NCBI GenBank assembly: GCA_949283575.1
Contig: CASDSU010000035.1
Coordinates: 1 to 64,000 of the forward strand
Length of the DNA: 64,000 nt
Source of the DNA: an uncultured Eubacteriales bacterium
GTDB lineage: Bacteria > Bacillota > Clostridia > TANB77 > UBA1234
Direction of reading: 5' to 3'
A program made the position numbers and the translations under genes. Of the stretch, positions 55,194-64,000 are shown piece after piece (within the stretch, counting starts at the first letter, position 1; every line of letters begins with the position of its first letter). The notes below the pieces were generated by a model, which did not search any database, had not been told where the DNA came from, and worked only from the letters and a program-made list of their open reading frames with translations.

Positions 55194-55249
55194 AATATAT
55201 CTCCTCAAAATATGTCTGTCCAGGCGCTATAAAAAATTCTTTCTCAAGA

Positions 55250-55278
55250 ATTATATCGCAAATGTAATATTATGTCAA
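55250..55278 (-). promoter_or_regulatory. Promoter of orphan cassette E
   Basis: On the minus strand a perfect TTGACA (55278-55273) and TATAAT (55255-55250), 17 bases apart. Confidence 0.85.
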
Positions 55279-55313
55279 TTTGCATTTAGAAACGCTTTAA
55301 CATACAACATATA

Positions 55314-55342
55314 TTAACAGGCCATGTATTATGTGATATAAT
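55314..55342 (+). promoter_or_regulatory. Promoter of the 55366 gene
   Basis: TTAACA (55314-55319) and TATAAT (55337-55342), 17 bases apart, followed by AGGAGGG and an ATG. Confidence 0.75.
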
Positions 55343-55364
55343 TCATCAAATAGGAGGGATTATC

Positions 55365-56171
55365 ATGACAAAGATTGAGAAAATAGATGAACTATTTGAA
55401 TTTGCGAGTGGTTTATATGATTCAGATGAATCGATGGAATCTGCCAATAAACTTAGTGAAATATATAAAATTATGAATGGTGAAGATGAAGGCATTGAAA
55501 ATATATTCAAAGCGATTATACTAAATGAGTTTGATGCTCAAAATGTAGTTGATTTGTCATATTTAAAAGAGTTACTAGAAGATAGAGAATCATTAGAAAG
55601 TAATATCAAGTATTTCTGTGAAGCTTTTTCAGAAGATGAAGAACTTGAATTTATAAATCAACTTGATGAAGAAAGTATACTAGAAAAAATAGAGGGACTT
55701 GCTACTTTGATAGAAAGATTTTATGAAAGTGGAGCAAATGAAGATGCCGAAATCGTAATGAAAAAATCAGACAAAGAGCAATATCTAATAATAAAAGATT
55801 TAGAATTTGATATTGAAAACACTAAAATCTTTATAAAAAACAATCTTCTTTTCTTAGAAATGAGGGCTGAAAATAAAAAATGTTTTGGTGACAATTGGAC
55901 TCCATACTTATATGTAAACAATGGTATACCAATAGATAACGAAGACGAATTAGTCGGAAAAGTATTTGAATATGACTATGAAAAAGATAGTTCACAAACT
56001 TGGATTATGTATGTATTTGAACATGAAGACATCATCAGAGGAAAAATTGAAATATTAAGTAAAGAAGATAATGCACTTACGATAAAATGGTATGGAATAG
56101 CTAATATATATGCTAATGCTGGCTATGATACAGATGTACCTTTTGAGTGTGTGTTTAAAGTTCAAATATAA
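55365..56171 (+). CDS. Unknown acidic cytoplasmic protein
   Basis: 268 residues with no signal peptide or membrane segment. The first 130 residues are helical and very acidic; the second half is beta-rich (YLIIKDLEFDIENTKIFIKN ... LTIKWYGIANIYANAGYDTDVPFECVF). I recognise no family; it may be an immunity-like or stress protein but nothing proves this. The ribosome site is TAGGAGG. A decayed secreted gene follows 16 bases later. Confidence 0.65.
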   Translation: MTKIEKIDELFEFASGLYDSDESMESANKLSEIYKIMNGEDEGIENIFKAIILNEFDAQNVVDLSYLKELLEDRESLESNIKYFCEAFSEDEELEFINQLDEESILEKIEGLATLIERFYESGANEDAEIVMKKSDKEQYLIIKDLEFDIENTKIFIKNNLLFLEMRAENKKCFGDNWTPYLYVNNGIPIDNEDELVGKVFEYDYEKDSSQTWIMYVFEHEDIIRGKIEILSKEDNALTIKWYGIANIYANAGYDTDVPFECVFKVQI

Positions 56172-56187
56172 AAAGGATTGAATAAAA

Positions 56188-57152
56188 ATGAAAAAATCTT
56201 TATGGGTTTTCTTAGTTATAAATTTAATATGTGGGATGAGTTCTTTTTGTTTTGCGGCGAATCCAACATTTTATGCTATGGAGATTGATGAAGAAGAAGG
56301 AACGATTATAAGTGGAGTCCTCTACTTAATGACGGGAAAATCACTAATTTAACGTTAAAAGGTGACGATGAAATTATACTTGTGTTTTTCAACGAAAATG
56401 GTGAAGAAATAGAAGATGAATTTATATATGAAGTAGGAGAAACTGAAGAGTTCTATCTATACAATTGGGATGGCCCAATAGAAATTACACAAGGTGAATC
56501 GAATGTAACACTAATAAAAGAAAACGGAAGATATAAATTTAAAATAACTAATTATACTGAAAGTTTTAAATATCGAATTGCTATTGTGATGGAAAATATC
56601 AACTTGATATATGTTCAGTTGATGACTTATTTCATGCTAAAGAAGTTATATTAGATAGAACAGGGAAATATGAAATTAAAGAAGATAAGATAAAGAATAT
56701 TAGACTTTTTGAAAATGAAGTAAGATATTATGTTTTTTATAACCGTGATGAACCGATAAATTTAACTGGTTTGGGAAGTGCTTTAAATATTTCAGTATCA
56801 CAAGATTTAGCATTTGCAGGAACAGATTTAGAAGGTTGTATACGAAATATATTTAGATAGTTCAAGTAAGACAAGAGATAGTGTTGAAAACGAAGATTAT
56901 AAATATTTAGTGTATGGCTGTGTATTCTTAGATAAAAATAGTAGTTCGACGGGATATGAATCCTGAAGGCCAAGAACTAAAAATATTACGATGTCTTATG
57001 TATACAAAGAGCAATTCCTTAAATTTTTTAATGGATTATGGGGATGCGGAAGTGAAATCATAAAAGGAATATCTGAGACAGCTTTATCAACAAAAGGATA
57101 CGCGAGTAGAACAGAAGTTGCAACAATGATGATGAGATTTATAGAAAAATAA
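56188..57152 (+). pseudogene. Decayed secreted protein with SLH-like C-terminus
   Basis: Begins with ATG 56188 and a signal peptide (ending CFAAN). The frame breaks near 56302-56310 (an A lost) and continues as KWSPLLNDGKITNLTLKGDD. It breaks again near 56580-56600, and near 56845 (an extra T) where it continues VYEIYLDSSSKTRDS. Stop codons follow, and the last piece (GYASRTEVATMMMRFIEK) has the end of an S-layer-homology motif. At least four lesions exist. The intact ancestor was probably a surface protein of about 320 residues. Confidence 0.75.
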
Positions 57153-57161
57153 ACATAAGAG

Positions 57162-57199
57162 TAAGGAACCTTCTTGAAAATCAAGAAGGTTCTTTTTTG
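57162..57199 (+). terminator. Rho-independent terminator
   Basis: AGGAACCTTCTTGA and TCAAGAAGGTTCTT pair around AAA, followed by T. Confidence 0.9.
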
Positions 57200-57261
57200 T
57201 TGTGGACAAGTATGATACAATTTAAAAGAGAGACTAATTAAGAAATGAGGATAAGTTTTAT

Positions 57262-57555
57262 ATGAAACAAACAATATTTAAACCAATTATATATTTGTTT
57301 TGTACGGTATTACTTTTTATGCATATAAGTAATATTATGATAGGATATGATTCTCATATATTTGAATGTGAAAAAGAAAATTGTAGTAGATGTATATATA
57401 TTGAAAAGACACAAAAAGTTTTAAAAAGTATTCTTGATATAAACGGCATAATATTTATACTTGTAGCGAATAATTTGGTTAACAAAATTATAATAAAATT
57501 TAAAAATATATTTAGCATAAATTTAATCACGATGAAAGTTCAACTAAACGAATAA
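57262..57555 (+). CDS. Small membrane protein with extracytoplasmic His/Cys motif
   Basis: 97 residues with two membrane segments (about 5-27 and 53-72) around a loop containing H-x-F-x-C-x4-C-x2-C (HIFECEKENCSRCIYIEK). Short proteins with an H-x-C...C-x2-C loop of this kind are often seen near metal transport genes in Clostridia, which is an analogy, not proof. It directly precedes the ABC operon that follows. No clear ribosome site beyond GAGGA. Confidence 0.55.
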   Translation: MKQTIFKPIIYLFCTVLLFMHISNIMIGYDSHIFECEKENCSRCIYIEKTQKVLKSILDINGIIFILVANNLVNKIIIKFKNIFSINLITMKVQLNE

Positions 57556-57599
57556 ATACTCCGTGTTATTAAAATAAAAATTTTATAATTGGAGGAAAT

Positions 57600-58253
57600 A
57601 TGATAAAGGTTACAAATGTAAAAAAAGATTTTAATCAAGATACAAAGATTCATATGAAAGATATAGAGTTCCAAAATGGAAAATCATATGCAATACTTGG
57701 CGTATCTGGAAGTGGAAAAACAACATTATTAAATATAATTGCGGGAATTGTTACACCGACAGAAGGTCAAGTTTTTGTGGATGATGTTGAGATAACAAAA
57801 CTTACACAAAAGGAAAAAGATAATTTTAGATTAAAAAATATAGGATACATTTTTCAAGATTTTAAATTGATAGAAGATATGACTGTAGAAGATAATTTAA
57901 ATATATTGCAAATTGAAAAAATAAATTGTATCGAAATGGATAATATTTTAAAACAAGTAGGTTTAGAAAGTAAGAAAAAAGAGAAGGTAAGGAAATTATC
58001 TGGTGGTGAAAAACAAAGAGTAGCTATCGCTAGAGCTCTTATGAAATCTCCTAAAATAATACTTGCGGACGAGCCTACAGGAAGTTTAAATTATGAAAAA
58101 GGCATTGAAATTATGGAACTTTTAAAAGAGTTTCATAAAAAATCAAAGCACATAATGCTGTTTGTAACACATGATGATAGAATGGCTAAGTTTGCTGATG
58201 AGGTAATTTATTTTGAAGATATCCTTGTTAAAGGAGGCGAAAATAATGTATAA
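57600..58253 (+). CDS. MacB/LolD-type ABC transporter ATPase
   Basis: 217 residues: Walker A GVSGSGKTT (about 33-41), FIFQDFKLI, signature LSGGEKQRVAIARAL, Walker B IILADEPTGSLN, H loop VTHDD. GGAGG is seven bases before ATG 57600. The permease gene begins inside its last codons. Confidence 0.92.
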   Translation: MIKVTNVKKDFNQDTKIHMKDIEFQNGKSYAILGVSGSGKTTLLNIIAGIVTPTEGQVFVDDVEITKLTQKEKDNFRLKNIGYIFQDFKLIEDMTVEDNLNILQIEKINCIEMDNILKQVGLESKKKEKVRKLSGGEKQRVAIARALMKSPKIILADEPTGSLNYEKGIEIMELLKEFHKKSKHIMLFVTHDDRMAKFADEVIYFEDILVKGGENNV

Positions 58254-59412
58254 GTTTAAATTTGCTATAAAAAATCTTTTAACAAGAAAGGCAAAATTTA
58301 TAATGACAATGATTGCAATCATAATAGCTACATTAATTATAATGTTTAGTTTTAATGTTGCCAGTCAAATAAATGATGGAATTATTTCAACTGCATCTTA
58401 TTATGACGTTGTGGTTGGTGCAAATGGAAGTTCAACGGATTTAGTAATGTCTACAATGTTCTTTACTGGAACAACTACAGATACTATCTCAAGCGATATT
58501 TATGATGAGCTAAAGAAAAATAAAAATATAAGAGAAATAGTTCCATTTGCAACAGGTGATAATTATAAAGGTAATTTAATTGTAGGAACTGAAAGTGAAT
58601 TTTTAAATGGTAAGCCTTTAGAAGAAGGAAAAAATTTTGAAGAAGCTTATGATATTGTCCTAGGTTATAATATTGCAAAAGAAAATAAATTATCAATAGG
58701 AGATAAACTTATTGGAAGTCATGGTGTTTCTGAGTCGGCACATTCACATGAAAATACACCATATACAATTGTAGGAATATTAGAAAAGACTCATACAGCG
58801 TATGATAATACACTATTTACAAAAGTAGATAGTGTTTGGAATAGTCATGAGGATCATGATCACGAAGAAGAAAATCACAAACATGAATATACAGCGCTTT
58901 TACTTAAAACAGACAATCCATCAACTGCATTAAATTTAATTAACGATTTAAATAAAAAAGGTGGAGTGTTAGCTGCAAATCCATCAACTGTACTTAGAGA
59001 TTTACTAAATAATGTAGATTTAGTAAAAAATATAGTATATATACTTTGTGCGGTAATTGGCGTCATGTCATTTGTAATTATATATATGATTACGTTAATG
59101 ATGATGCAAGATGTGAGAAAAGATGTTACATTGATGAGATTATTGGGATTACAAAGAAAAAATATTACAAGTATAATATTTATTCAAAATATAATTGTTA
59201 GTGTGATTGGAGCTATTGTTGCATTTATATTAACCAGAATATCGTTACTTCTAGTTAATAATATAACTGCATCGGTTGGAATTGTTATGAATTATTCTAA
59301 GATATATGGTGCGGAATATTTGATTATGTTTGCAGTAGTTGTAGTAAGCTTAATACCAACATTTATAAGTCTTAAGAAGATGTTTGAAAGGAGTTTAGAA
59401 GATGAAAAGTAA
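58246..59412 (+). CDS. FtsX-like ABC permease with His-rich extracellular loop
   Basis: 388 residues from ATG 58246, preceded by AAAGGAGG within the ATPase gene. One N-terminal helix (about 18-38), a large extracellular domain, then three C-terminal helices with the FtsX pattern. The extracellular domain carries a histidine/aspartate/glutamate cluster near 175-220 (HENT ... SHEDHDHEEENHKHEY), typical of zinc or other divalent metal binding. This suggests a metal-linked function rather than drug export. Overlaps the ATPase gene by eight bases and the next gene by 11. Confidence 0.88.
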   Translation: MYKFKFAIKNLLTRKAKFIMTMIAIIIATLIIMFSFNVASQINDGIISTASYYDVVVGANGSSTDLVMSTMFFTGTTTDTISSDIYDELKKNKNIREIVPFATGDNYKGNLIVGTESEFLNGKPLEEGKNFEEAYDIVLGYNIAKENKLSIGDKLIGSHGVSESAHSHENTPYTIVGILEKTHTAYDNTLFTKVDSVWNSHEDHDHEEENHKHEYTALLLKTDNPSTALNLINDLNKKGGVLAANPSTVLRDLLNNVDLVKNIVYILCAVIGVMSFVIIYMITLMMMQDVRKDVTLMRLLGLQRKNITSIIFIQNIIVSVIGAIVAFILTRISLLLVNNITASVGIVMNYSKIYGAEYLIMFAVVVVSLIPTFISLKKMFERSLEDEK

Positions 59413-60322
59413 ATCAAAAAAGAAATCAAAAAATGGTTTGAAAATAACTATAGCCGTTATAGTTATAATTATTTTTGCGTCTATATTTATGATATCGATG
59501 GGAGCAAGTAAAGAAAATGTAGAAAATATATCTGAAGTACAAAATAAAAATACTGATAATATAAGTCTTTCAGACGGAAAGTTAAATACAAAAAGAATTA
59601 TGCGAGATGGTTCTTATCAAATAAGATTTAGTGATTTAGTGTCATTAGATGCGTTAGAAGTGTATAAAGATAAGACCGTTACAGCAATAGGATATTTATC
59701 ACCTATTGGTGCATATGATGGAAGTTTTACGTATCTTATGAACTTACCATATCAAACATGTCCATATTGTTTACCAAGTGATACTAAGATTACAAATACG
59801 TTAGCAATATTTGCAAAAAACGGAAACTCAATAGAATTTACAGAAGCGGCAGTTATGGTAAGAGGAACATTAAAATTAGAACCATATACTGATGAATACG
59901 GATATTCATATAACTATAGACTTGTAGATGTGGAGATAGAAGAGGCGGATACATCAGAGCTTGGAGAAAAAATAGCATTATATAATGAGATTGCGGAAAA
60001 AGAAATTTTAACAAGAATGATGGAATCGTTGTATGCAGTTGATGACAATATTTTTTACGATCAATATATTGCAAATGGATATGAATATGAAAGACAAATT
60101 GTAGATACAACTGTTATAGATGAATTAATTACGGATTTGGAAACTTTTAACAAAGATGAAGTTAAGATTTTAATTGATACAGCTAAAGAATTAAAAGAAA
60201 TTGCAACTGAAACAAACAAATTAATGGAAGAAGAAAAATATGACAAAATTGCAGATTATCAAGAGAAAACCGAACAATTATTTTATAGCATAAATGATTG
60301 GATGGAGGCTTACGAGCTTTAA
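59402..60322 (+). CDS. Membrane-anchored protein of the metal-linked ABC operon
   Basis: 306 residues with a lysine-rich start and one anchor (about 14-34). The extracytoplasmic part has a small beta domain with VTAIGYLSPIGAYDGSFTYL, MNLPYQTCPYC (a C-x2-C pair) and VMVRGTLKLEPYTDEYGYSY, which resembles the DUF3299-like partners of zinc-regulated MacB-type systems in Proteobacteria. A coiled helical tail follows (about 215-300). Overlaps the permease gene by 11 bases, so it is translationally coupled. Confidence 0.7.
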   Translation: MKSKSKKKSKNGLKITIAVIVIIIFASIFMISMGASKENVENISEVQNKNTDNISLSDGKLNTKRIMRDGSYQIRFSDLVSLDALEVYKDKTVTAIGYLSPIGAYDGSFTYLMNLPYQTCPYCLPSDTKITNTLAIFAKNGNSIEFTEAAVMVRGTLKLEPYTDEYGYSYNYRLVDVEIEEADTSELGEKIALYNEIAEKEILTRMMESLYAVDDNIFYDQYIANGYEYERQIVDTTVIDELITDLETFNKDEVKILIDTAKELKEIATETNKLMEEEKYDKIADYQEKTEQLFYSINDWMEAYEL

Positions 60323-60351
60323 AAAGCGGAAAATATGATAAAAATATAAGA

Positions 60352-60452
60352 AAAAGTAAACGATGTGTAAAAATTATGGAAAAAAAGATAAAAATTAGTT
60401 GTTACAGAGCAAATTTCTTGCTTTTTCTCTTTTTTTATATGTTTACTTTTTG
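60352..60452. repeat. Long-range inverted repeat in the pflB leader region
   Basis: AAAAAGTAAAC (about 60352-60362) and GTTTACTTTTT (60441-60451) are perfect complements about 80 bases apart. A smaller hairpin AGCAA/TTGCT followed by T lies between. It overlaps the likely -35. Confidence 0.5.
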
Positions 60453-60470
60453 ATGTTTTTGGAGTATAAT
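60442..60470 (+). promoter_or_regulatory. Promoter of pflB
   Basis: TTTACT (60442-60447) and a perfect TATAAT (60465-60470), 17 bases apart, 45 bases upstream of ATG 60516. Confidence 0.6.
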
Positions 60471-60515
60471 ATTTCAGCAAAATGAAAAAATAGTAAAGAA
60501 AGAAGGTTAATATAT

Positions 60516-62747
60516 ATGAGATTTGATGCTTGGAAAGGCTTTAATGAAGGAAGGTGGGAGAAAGAAGTTGATGTAAGAAACTTTATACAATTAAACTATA
60601 CTCCATATGAAGGTACAGATGAATTTTTAACTATGCCAACTGAAACTACAAAAAAATTGTGGAATAAAGTTTTAGATTTGTATAAGCAAGAACAAGCTAA
60701 TAATGGCGTTCTTGATATTGATACAGAAACAATTTCTACAATTGCTTCTCATGAAGCTGGTTATATTGATAAAGAATTAGAAAAAATAGTAGGATTACAA
60801 ACAGATGCTCCTTTAAAAAGAGCTATTATGCCATTTGGTGGTATAAGAATTGTTGAAAAATCTTGCGAAGCTTATGGAAGAAAAATGAATCCAGATGTTG
60901 CAAAGGTATTCCATGAAATTAGAAGAAGCCATAATGATGGTGTATTTAGTGTATATACACCAGATATTAGAGCTGCAAGAAGTTCACACTTAATCACAGG
61001 TCTTCCAGATGGATATGGACGTGGAAGAATTATTGGTGACTATAGAAGAATTGCTCTTTATGGTGTCGATGTTCTTATCGAAGAAAAAATGAAAGGTCTT
61101 GAATTATTAGATAAAGAATTTGATGAAGGAACAATTAGAGAACGTGAAGAAATTCACGATCAAATAGCTTCATTAAAAGAATTAAAAGTTATGGCCGAAA
61201 AATATGGATATGATATTTCGAAACCAGCTACAAATTCTAAAGAAGCTGTTCAATGGTTATATTTTGGATATTTAGCTGCAATTAAGGAACAAAATGGTGC
61301 AGCTATGTCAATAGGTAGAATCACCACTTTCTTAGATATTTATTTTGAAAGAGATTTAAAATCAAGTGCATTAACAGAAGAAGAAGTTCAAGAGTTAATG
61401 GATCACTTCGTTATGAAACTTAGAATGGTTAGATTCTTAAGAACACCTGAATACGATGCTTTATTTAGTGGAGATCCAGCTTGGGTTACTGAAGCTATTG
61501 GTGGTATGGGTTTAGATGGAAGAACTTTAGTTACTAAAAACTCTTTTAGAATGCTACACACATTAACTAACTTAGGGCCAGCTCCAGAGCCAAATATGAC
61601 AGTTCTTTGGTCACAAAATTTACCAGCTGGTTTCAAAGAATTTACAGCTAAAATGTCTATCAAAACTTCATCAATTCAATACGAAAATGATGACTTGATG
61701 AGAGGTTTCTGGGGAGACGATTATGGAATAGCTTGTTGCGTTTCAGCTATGAGAATTGGTAAACAAATGCAATTCTTTGGTGCAAGATGTAATCTTGCCA
61801 AAACATTGTTATATGCTATAAATGGTGGACGTGACGAACTTTCTGGAAAACAAGTTGCTCCAAAATTTGAACCAGTTACATCTGAATATTTAGATTATGA
61901 TGATGTAATGTATAGATTTGACAACATGATGGAATATGTTGCAAAAATCTATATCAAAGCATTAAATGCAATTCACTATATGCATGACAAATATGCATAT
62001 GAAAAAATAGAGATGGCTTTACACGATGAAAAAATATTAAGAACAATGGCTACAGGTATTGCTGGTTTATCAGTAGTTGCCGATTCATTATCAGCTATCA
62101 AATATGCTAAAGTAAAAGCTATTAGAAATGAACAAGGATTAATTGAACACTACGAAGTAGAAGGCGATTATCCTAAATATGGTAACGATGATGATAGAGT
62201 AGATGATATAGCAATTGAAGTTGTTCAAAGATTTATGAATAAGATTGCAAAACAAAAAACATATAGAAATGCTAAACCTACAATGTCAATCTTAACAATT
62301 ACATCAAATGTTGTTTACGGTAAAAATACAGGAGACACTCCAGATGGAAGAAAAGCTGGAGAGCCTTTTGGACCAGGTGCAAACCCATTACATGGTAGAG
62401 ATACAAATGGAGCTACAGCTGTTATGAACACTGTTGCCAAACTTCCATATGAATATTCAGAAGATGGAATTTCATATACATTTTCAATTACACCAGCAGC
62501 ATTAGGGAAAGAAGATGATGGAAGAGTTAAAAACTTAATTGCTCTATTAGATGGATATTTTAAACAAACAGGACAACACATCAATGTAAATGTATTTGAT
62601 AGAGAATTATTAATAGATGCTATGGATCATCCAGAAAAATATCCTCAACTAACAATAAGAGTTTCAGGATATGCTGTTAATTTCGTAAAATTAACAAGAG
62701 AGCAACAATTGGATGTTATCAATAGAACAATTCATGAAAGAATCTAG
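60516..62747 (+). CDS. pflB: Pyruvate formate-lyase
   Basis: 743 residues with the adjacent catalytic cysteines Cys407-Cys408 in [12 protein letters not shown] and the glycyl-radical site Gly718 in RVSGYAVNF near the C-terminus. It cleaves pyruvate with CoA to acetyl-CoA and formate under anaerobic conditions. The length and both motifs separate it from glycerol dehydratase-like relatives. Codons are typical of a highly expressed gene. pflA follows nine bases later. Confidence 0.97.
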   Translation: MRFDAWKGFNEGRWEKEVDVRNFIQLNYTPYEGTDEFLTMPTETTKKLWNKVLDLYKQEQANNGVLDIDTETISTIASHEAGYIDKELEKIVGLQTDAPLKRAIMPFGGIRIVEKSCEAYGRKMNPDVAKVFHEIRRSHNDGVFSVYTPDIRAARSSHLITGLPDGYGRGRIIGDYRRIALYGVDVLIEEKMKGLELLDKEFDEGTIREREEIHDQIASLKELKVMAEKYGYDISKPATNSKEAVQWLYFGYLAAIKEQNGAAMSIGRITTFLDIYFERDLKSSALTEEEVQELMDHFVMKLRMVRFLRTPEYDALFSGDPAWVTEAIGGMGLDGRTLVTKNSFRMLHTLTNLGPAPEPNMTVLWSQNLPAGFKEFTAKMSIKTSSIQYENDDLMRGFWGDDYGIACCVSAMRIGKQMQFFGARCNLAKTLLYAINGGRDELSGKQVAPKFEPVTSEYLDYDDVMYRFDNMMEYVAKIYIKALNAIHYMHDKYAYEKIEMALHDEKILRTMATGIAGLSVVADSLSAIKYAKVKAIRNEQGLIEHYEVEGDYPKYGNDDDRVDDIAIEVVQRFMNKIAKQKTYRNAKPTMSILTITSNVVYGKNTGDTPDGRKAGEPFGPGANPLHGRDTNGATAVMNTVAKLPYEYSEDGISYTFSITPAALGKEDDGRVKNLIALLDGYFKQTGQHINVNVFDRELLIDAMDHPEKYPQLTIRVSGYAVNFVKLTREQQLDVINRTIHERI

Positions 62748-62756
62748 GTCTTATTT

Positions 62757-63491
62757 ATGTTTATAGTAAAAGAAGTTGGAGAATTAAAAGGTAGAATACA
62801 TTCTTTTGAAAGTTTGGGTGCGGTAGATGGCCCTGGAATAAGATTCGTAATCTTTATGCAGGGTTGTCCACTTCGCTGTAAATATTGTCACAATAGAGAT
62901 ACAAGGGAATATTCATTTGGTACTAAGTATACAGTTGATGAAGTTGTAAATAAAATAAAAAGATATGTTGTATATATGGGAGAAGATGGCGGTGTTACTG
63001 TAACAGGTGGTGAGCCATTACTTCAAATCGATTTTGTAATAGAGCTATTCAAACGATTAAAAAAACTTAATATACACACATGTCTTGATACATCAGGATT
63101 TGTACAGATCGATAAATTAAAAGATTTGTTAGATTACACGGATTTAGTTTTGCTAGATATAAAGCATATGGATAATAAAGCACATCAAGATTTAATTGGA
63201 GTAAGCAATGAAAAAATTAAAATATTTGCAAAACACTTGAGTGATAAAGGAATACCAATGTGGATTAGACATGTGCTAGTTCCAGGAATTACAGATTCAG
63301 AAGAACATTTAAAGTCCTTAAAAGAATTTATTTCTACATTAAAAACAGTACAAAAGGTTGAAGTTTTAGGATACCATACATTAGGTGTACACAAATGGGC
63401 GCAATCTAAAGAAGATTATCCTTTAGCAGGTGTACCAGAAGCAACAGTAGAAGATGTTAAGCGTGCAAAACATATATTAGGAATAGAATAA
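62757..63491 (+). CDS. pflA: Pyruvate formate-lyase activating enzyme
   Basis: 244 residues, a radical SAM protein with C-x3-C-x2-C in GCPLRCKYCHNRDT (about 36-49), the GGE motif VTVTGGEPLLQ and a preceding GPGIRFVIFMQG. It makes the glycyl radical on PflB. The usual start is a few residues before GRIHSFES; ATG 62757 gives a slightly longer end and has only a weak ribosome site, so translation is probably coupled to pflB. Confidence 0.95.
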   Translation: MFIVKEVGELKGRIHSFESLGAVDGPGIRFVIFMQGCPLRCKYCHNRDTREYSFGTKYTVDEVVNKIKRYVVYMGEDGGVTVTGGEPLLQIDFVIELFKRLKKLNIHTCLDTSGFVQIDKLKDLLDYTDLVLLDIKHMDNKAHQDLIGVSNEKIKIFAKHLSDKGIPMWIRHVLVPGITDSEEHLKSLKEFISTLKTVQKVEVLGYHTLGVHKWAQSKEDYPLAGVPEATVEDVKRAKHILGIE

Positions 63492-63501
63492 AATCTAAAA
63501 T

Positions 63502-63557
63502 AAACTGTATAAAAATTTAAGTATATTTAAATATGCTTAGATTTTATACAGTTTTTT
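63502..63557 (+). terminator. Terminator of pflBA
   Basis: AACTGTATAAAAAT pairs with ATTTTATACAGTT around an inner TAAGTATA/ATATGCTTA stem, followed by six T. Confidence 0.9.
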
Positions 63558-63620
63558 ATATATGAAAATTTATGAACGAAAAGGTAATGATTTTGTGCAA
63601 AAGAAAATAACAGTGGCGAT

Positions 63621-63977
63621 ATGAAATTATATGAAGAGAAACTTAATCAGGTATTGGAAAAAGCACAAAAATTAGCTGAAGAAGCATCGTGTGAATTAAT
63701 AGTTTTTATGGATGATTCTTTAAAGAAAAATGAAAATGGAATTGTACTTTTGAGGCAAGAAAATCAGTATTATGATATATACAAGAAAGTTTGTGAAAAG
63801 AATAATATAATATTTGTAGATATGTATAATCCTTTTGCTAAATTATATAGTTTAACATATAGATTACCACATGGCTTTTCAAATACTAGAGTTGGTACGG
63901 GACATCTTAATAAATATGGACACGAAGTCATTGCAAATACTATATTTGAAATTATAAAAGAAAAGGAGGAAATATAA
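63621..63977 (+). CDS. C-terminal part of an SGNH-like hydrolase (5' truncated)
   Basis: 118 residues. The last third (NTRVGTGHLNKYGHEVIANTIFEII) has the histidine-containing block V of SGNH/GDSL hydrolases; the serine block with GDS and the signal peptide are missing. There is no clear ribosome site before ATG 63621, and the pfl terminator is just upstream, so the gene has probably lost its 5' end. Its stop overlaps the ATG of an MBOAT gene by one base, the usual pairing for polymer O-acetylation. Confidence 0.6.
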   Translation: MKLYEEKLNQVLEKAQKLAEEASCELIVFMDDSLKKNENGIVLLRQENQYYDIYKKVCEKNNIIFVDMYNPFAKLYSLTYRLPHGFSNTRVGTGHLNKYGHEVIANTIFEIIKEKEEI

Positions 63978-64000
63978 TGACGTTTTCTAGCATTGAGTTT
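63977..64000 (+). CDS. Start of an MBOAT-family O-acyltransferase (partial)
   Basis: ATG 63977 with AAAAGGAGG upstream gives MTFSSIEF before the window ends, matching the conserved start of AlgI/DltB-like MBOAT proteins. It overlaps the preceding stop by one base. The call rests on eight residues plus the SGNH-like neighbour. Confidence 0.5.

Overview
The window is AT-rich DNA from a low-GC, endospore-lineage, fermentative Firmicute, most likely an anaerobic member of the Clostridia. The reasons are a GerA/GerB/GerC germinant-receptor operon, SpoVK-like AAA domains, pyruvate formate-lyase with its activase, FeoAB, a single glycolytic operon, strong AGGAGG ribosome sites, TTG/GTG starts and sigma-A type promoters (TTGACA-17-TATAAT). 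The species cannot be named from sequence alone.

Layout. 1-4.6 kb: end of an upstream gene and its terminator, an ATP-grasp protein with a broken 3' end, a short-chain dehydrogenase, a GltD-like flavoprotein, a patatin-like lipase and a pentapeptide-repeat protein. 4.65-5.9 kb: a promoter, a probable yybP-ykoY (Mn2+) riboswitch with terminator, and a CaCA-family cation exchanger. 5.9-8.3 kb: feoA-feoB. 8.4-16.8 kb: a small anchored protein, an ABC-F ATPase, a 1805-residue protein with three SpoVK/CbxX-type AAA modules and an FtsH-like (M41) protease end, and a YbaK deacylase. 16.8-19.4 kb: a secreted protein, 5S rRNA, tRNA-Asn and a decayed gene. 19.4-25 kb: a DUF4282-like membrane protein, trmL, secG and the ger operon, whose gerA is frameshifted. 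25-32.6 kb: YlbF-like protein, adenosine deaminase-family amidohydrolase, decayed DUF2207 gene, recJ, relA/spoT, metallo-hydrolase. 32.6-33.8 kb: tRNA-Leu and two GC-richer orphan cassettes. 33.8-38.7 kb: gap-pgk-tpiA-gpmI with structured repeats between genes. 38.9-45.1 kb: a nucleosidase, three poorly known genes (LRR-like, unknown, transglutaminase), nadD-like, a PLC-like hydrolase, a remnant Rieske oxidoreductase, cysteine synthase. 45.1-48.4 kb: a second orphan-cassette zone that runs into a CarS-like gene, then a PEP-synthase/phosphatidylserine-decarboxylase chimera. 48.4-52 kb: a MacAB-like exporter. 52-57.2 kb: a broken M48 protease, a frameshifted membrane protein, a third orphan cassette, an unknown gene and a decayed SLH-like gene. 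57.2-60.3 kb: a probable metal-linked ABC operon. 60.4-64 kb: pflB-pflA, a truncated SGNH-like gene and the start of an MBOAT gene.

Two patterns run through the window. First, accessory genes carry many frame breaks and internal deletions, while the housekeeping genes (glycolysis, relA, recJ, feoB, pflB and the 5.4-kb AAA gene) show none. In host-type genes the codon CGG is seen in frame only next to frame breaks. Second, short GC-richer orphan genes with near-consensus promoters and their own terminators sit as islets in the AT-rich host sequence. The strongest candidate for an undescribed system is the triple-AAA/M41 giant protein.
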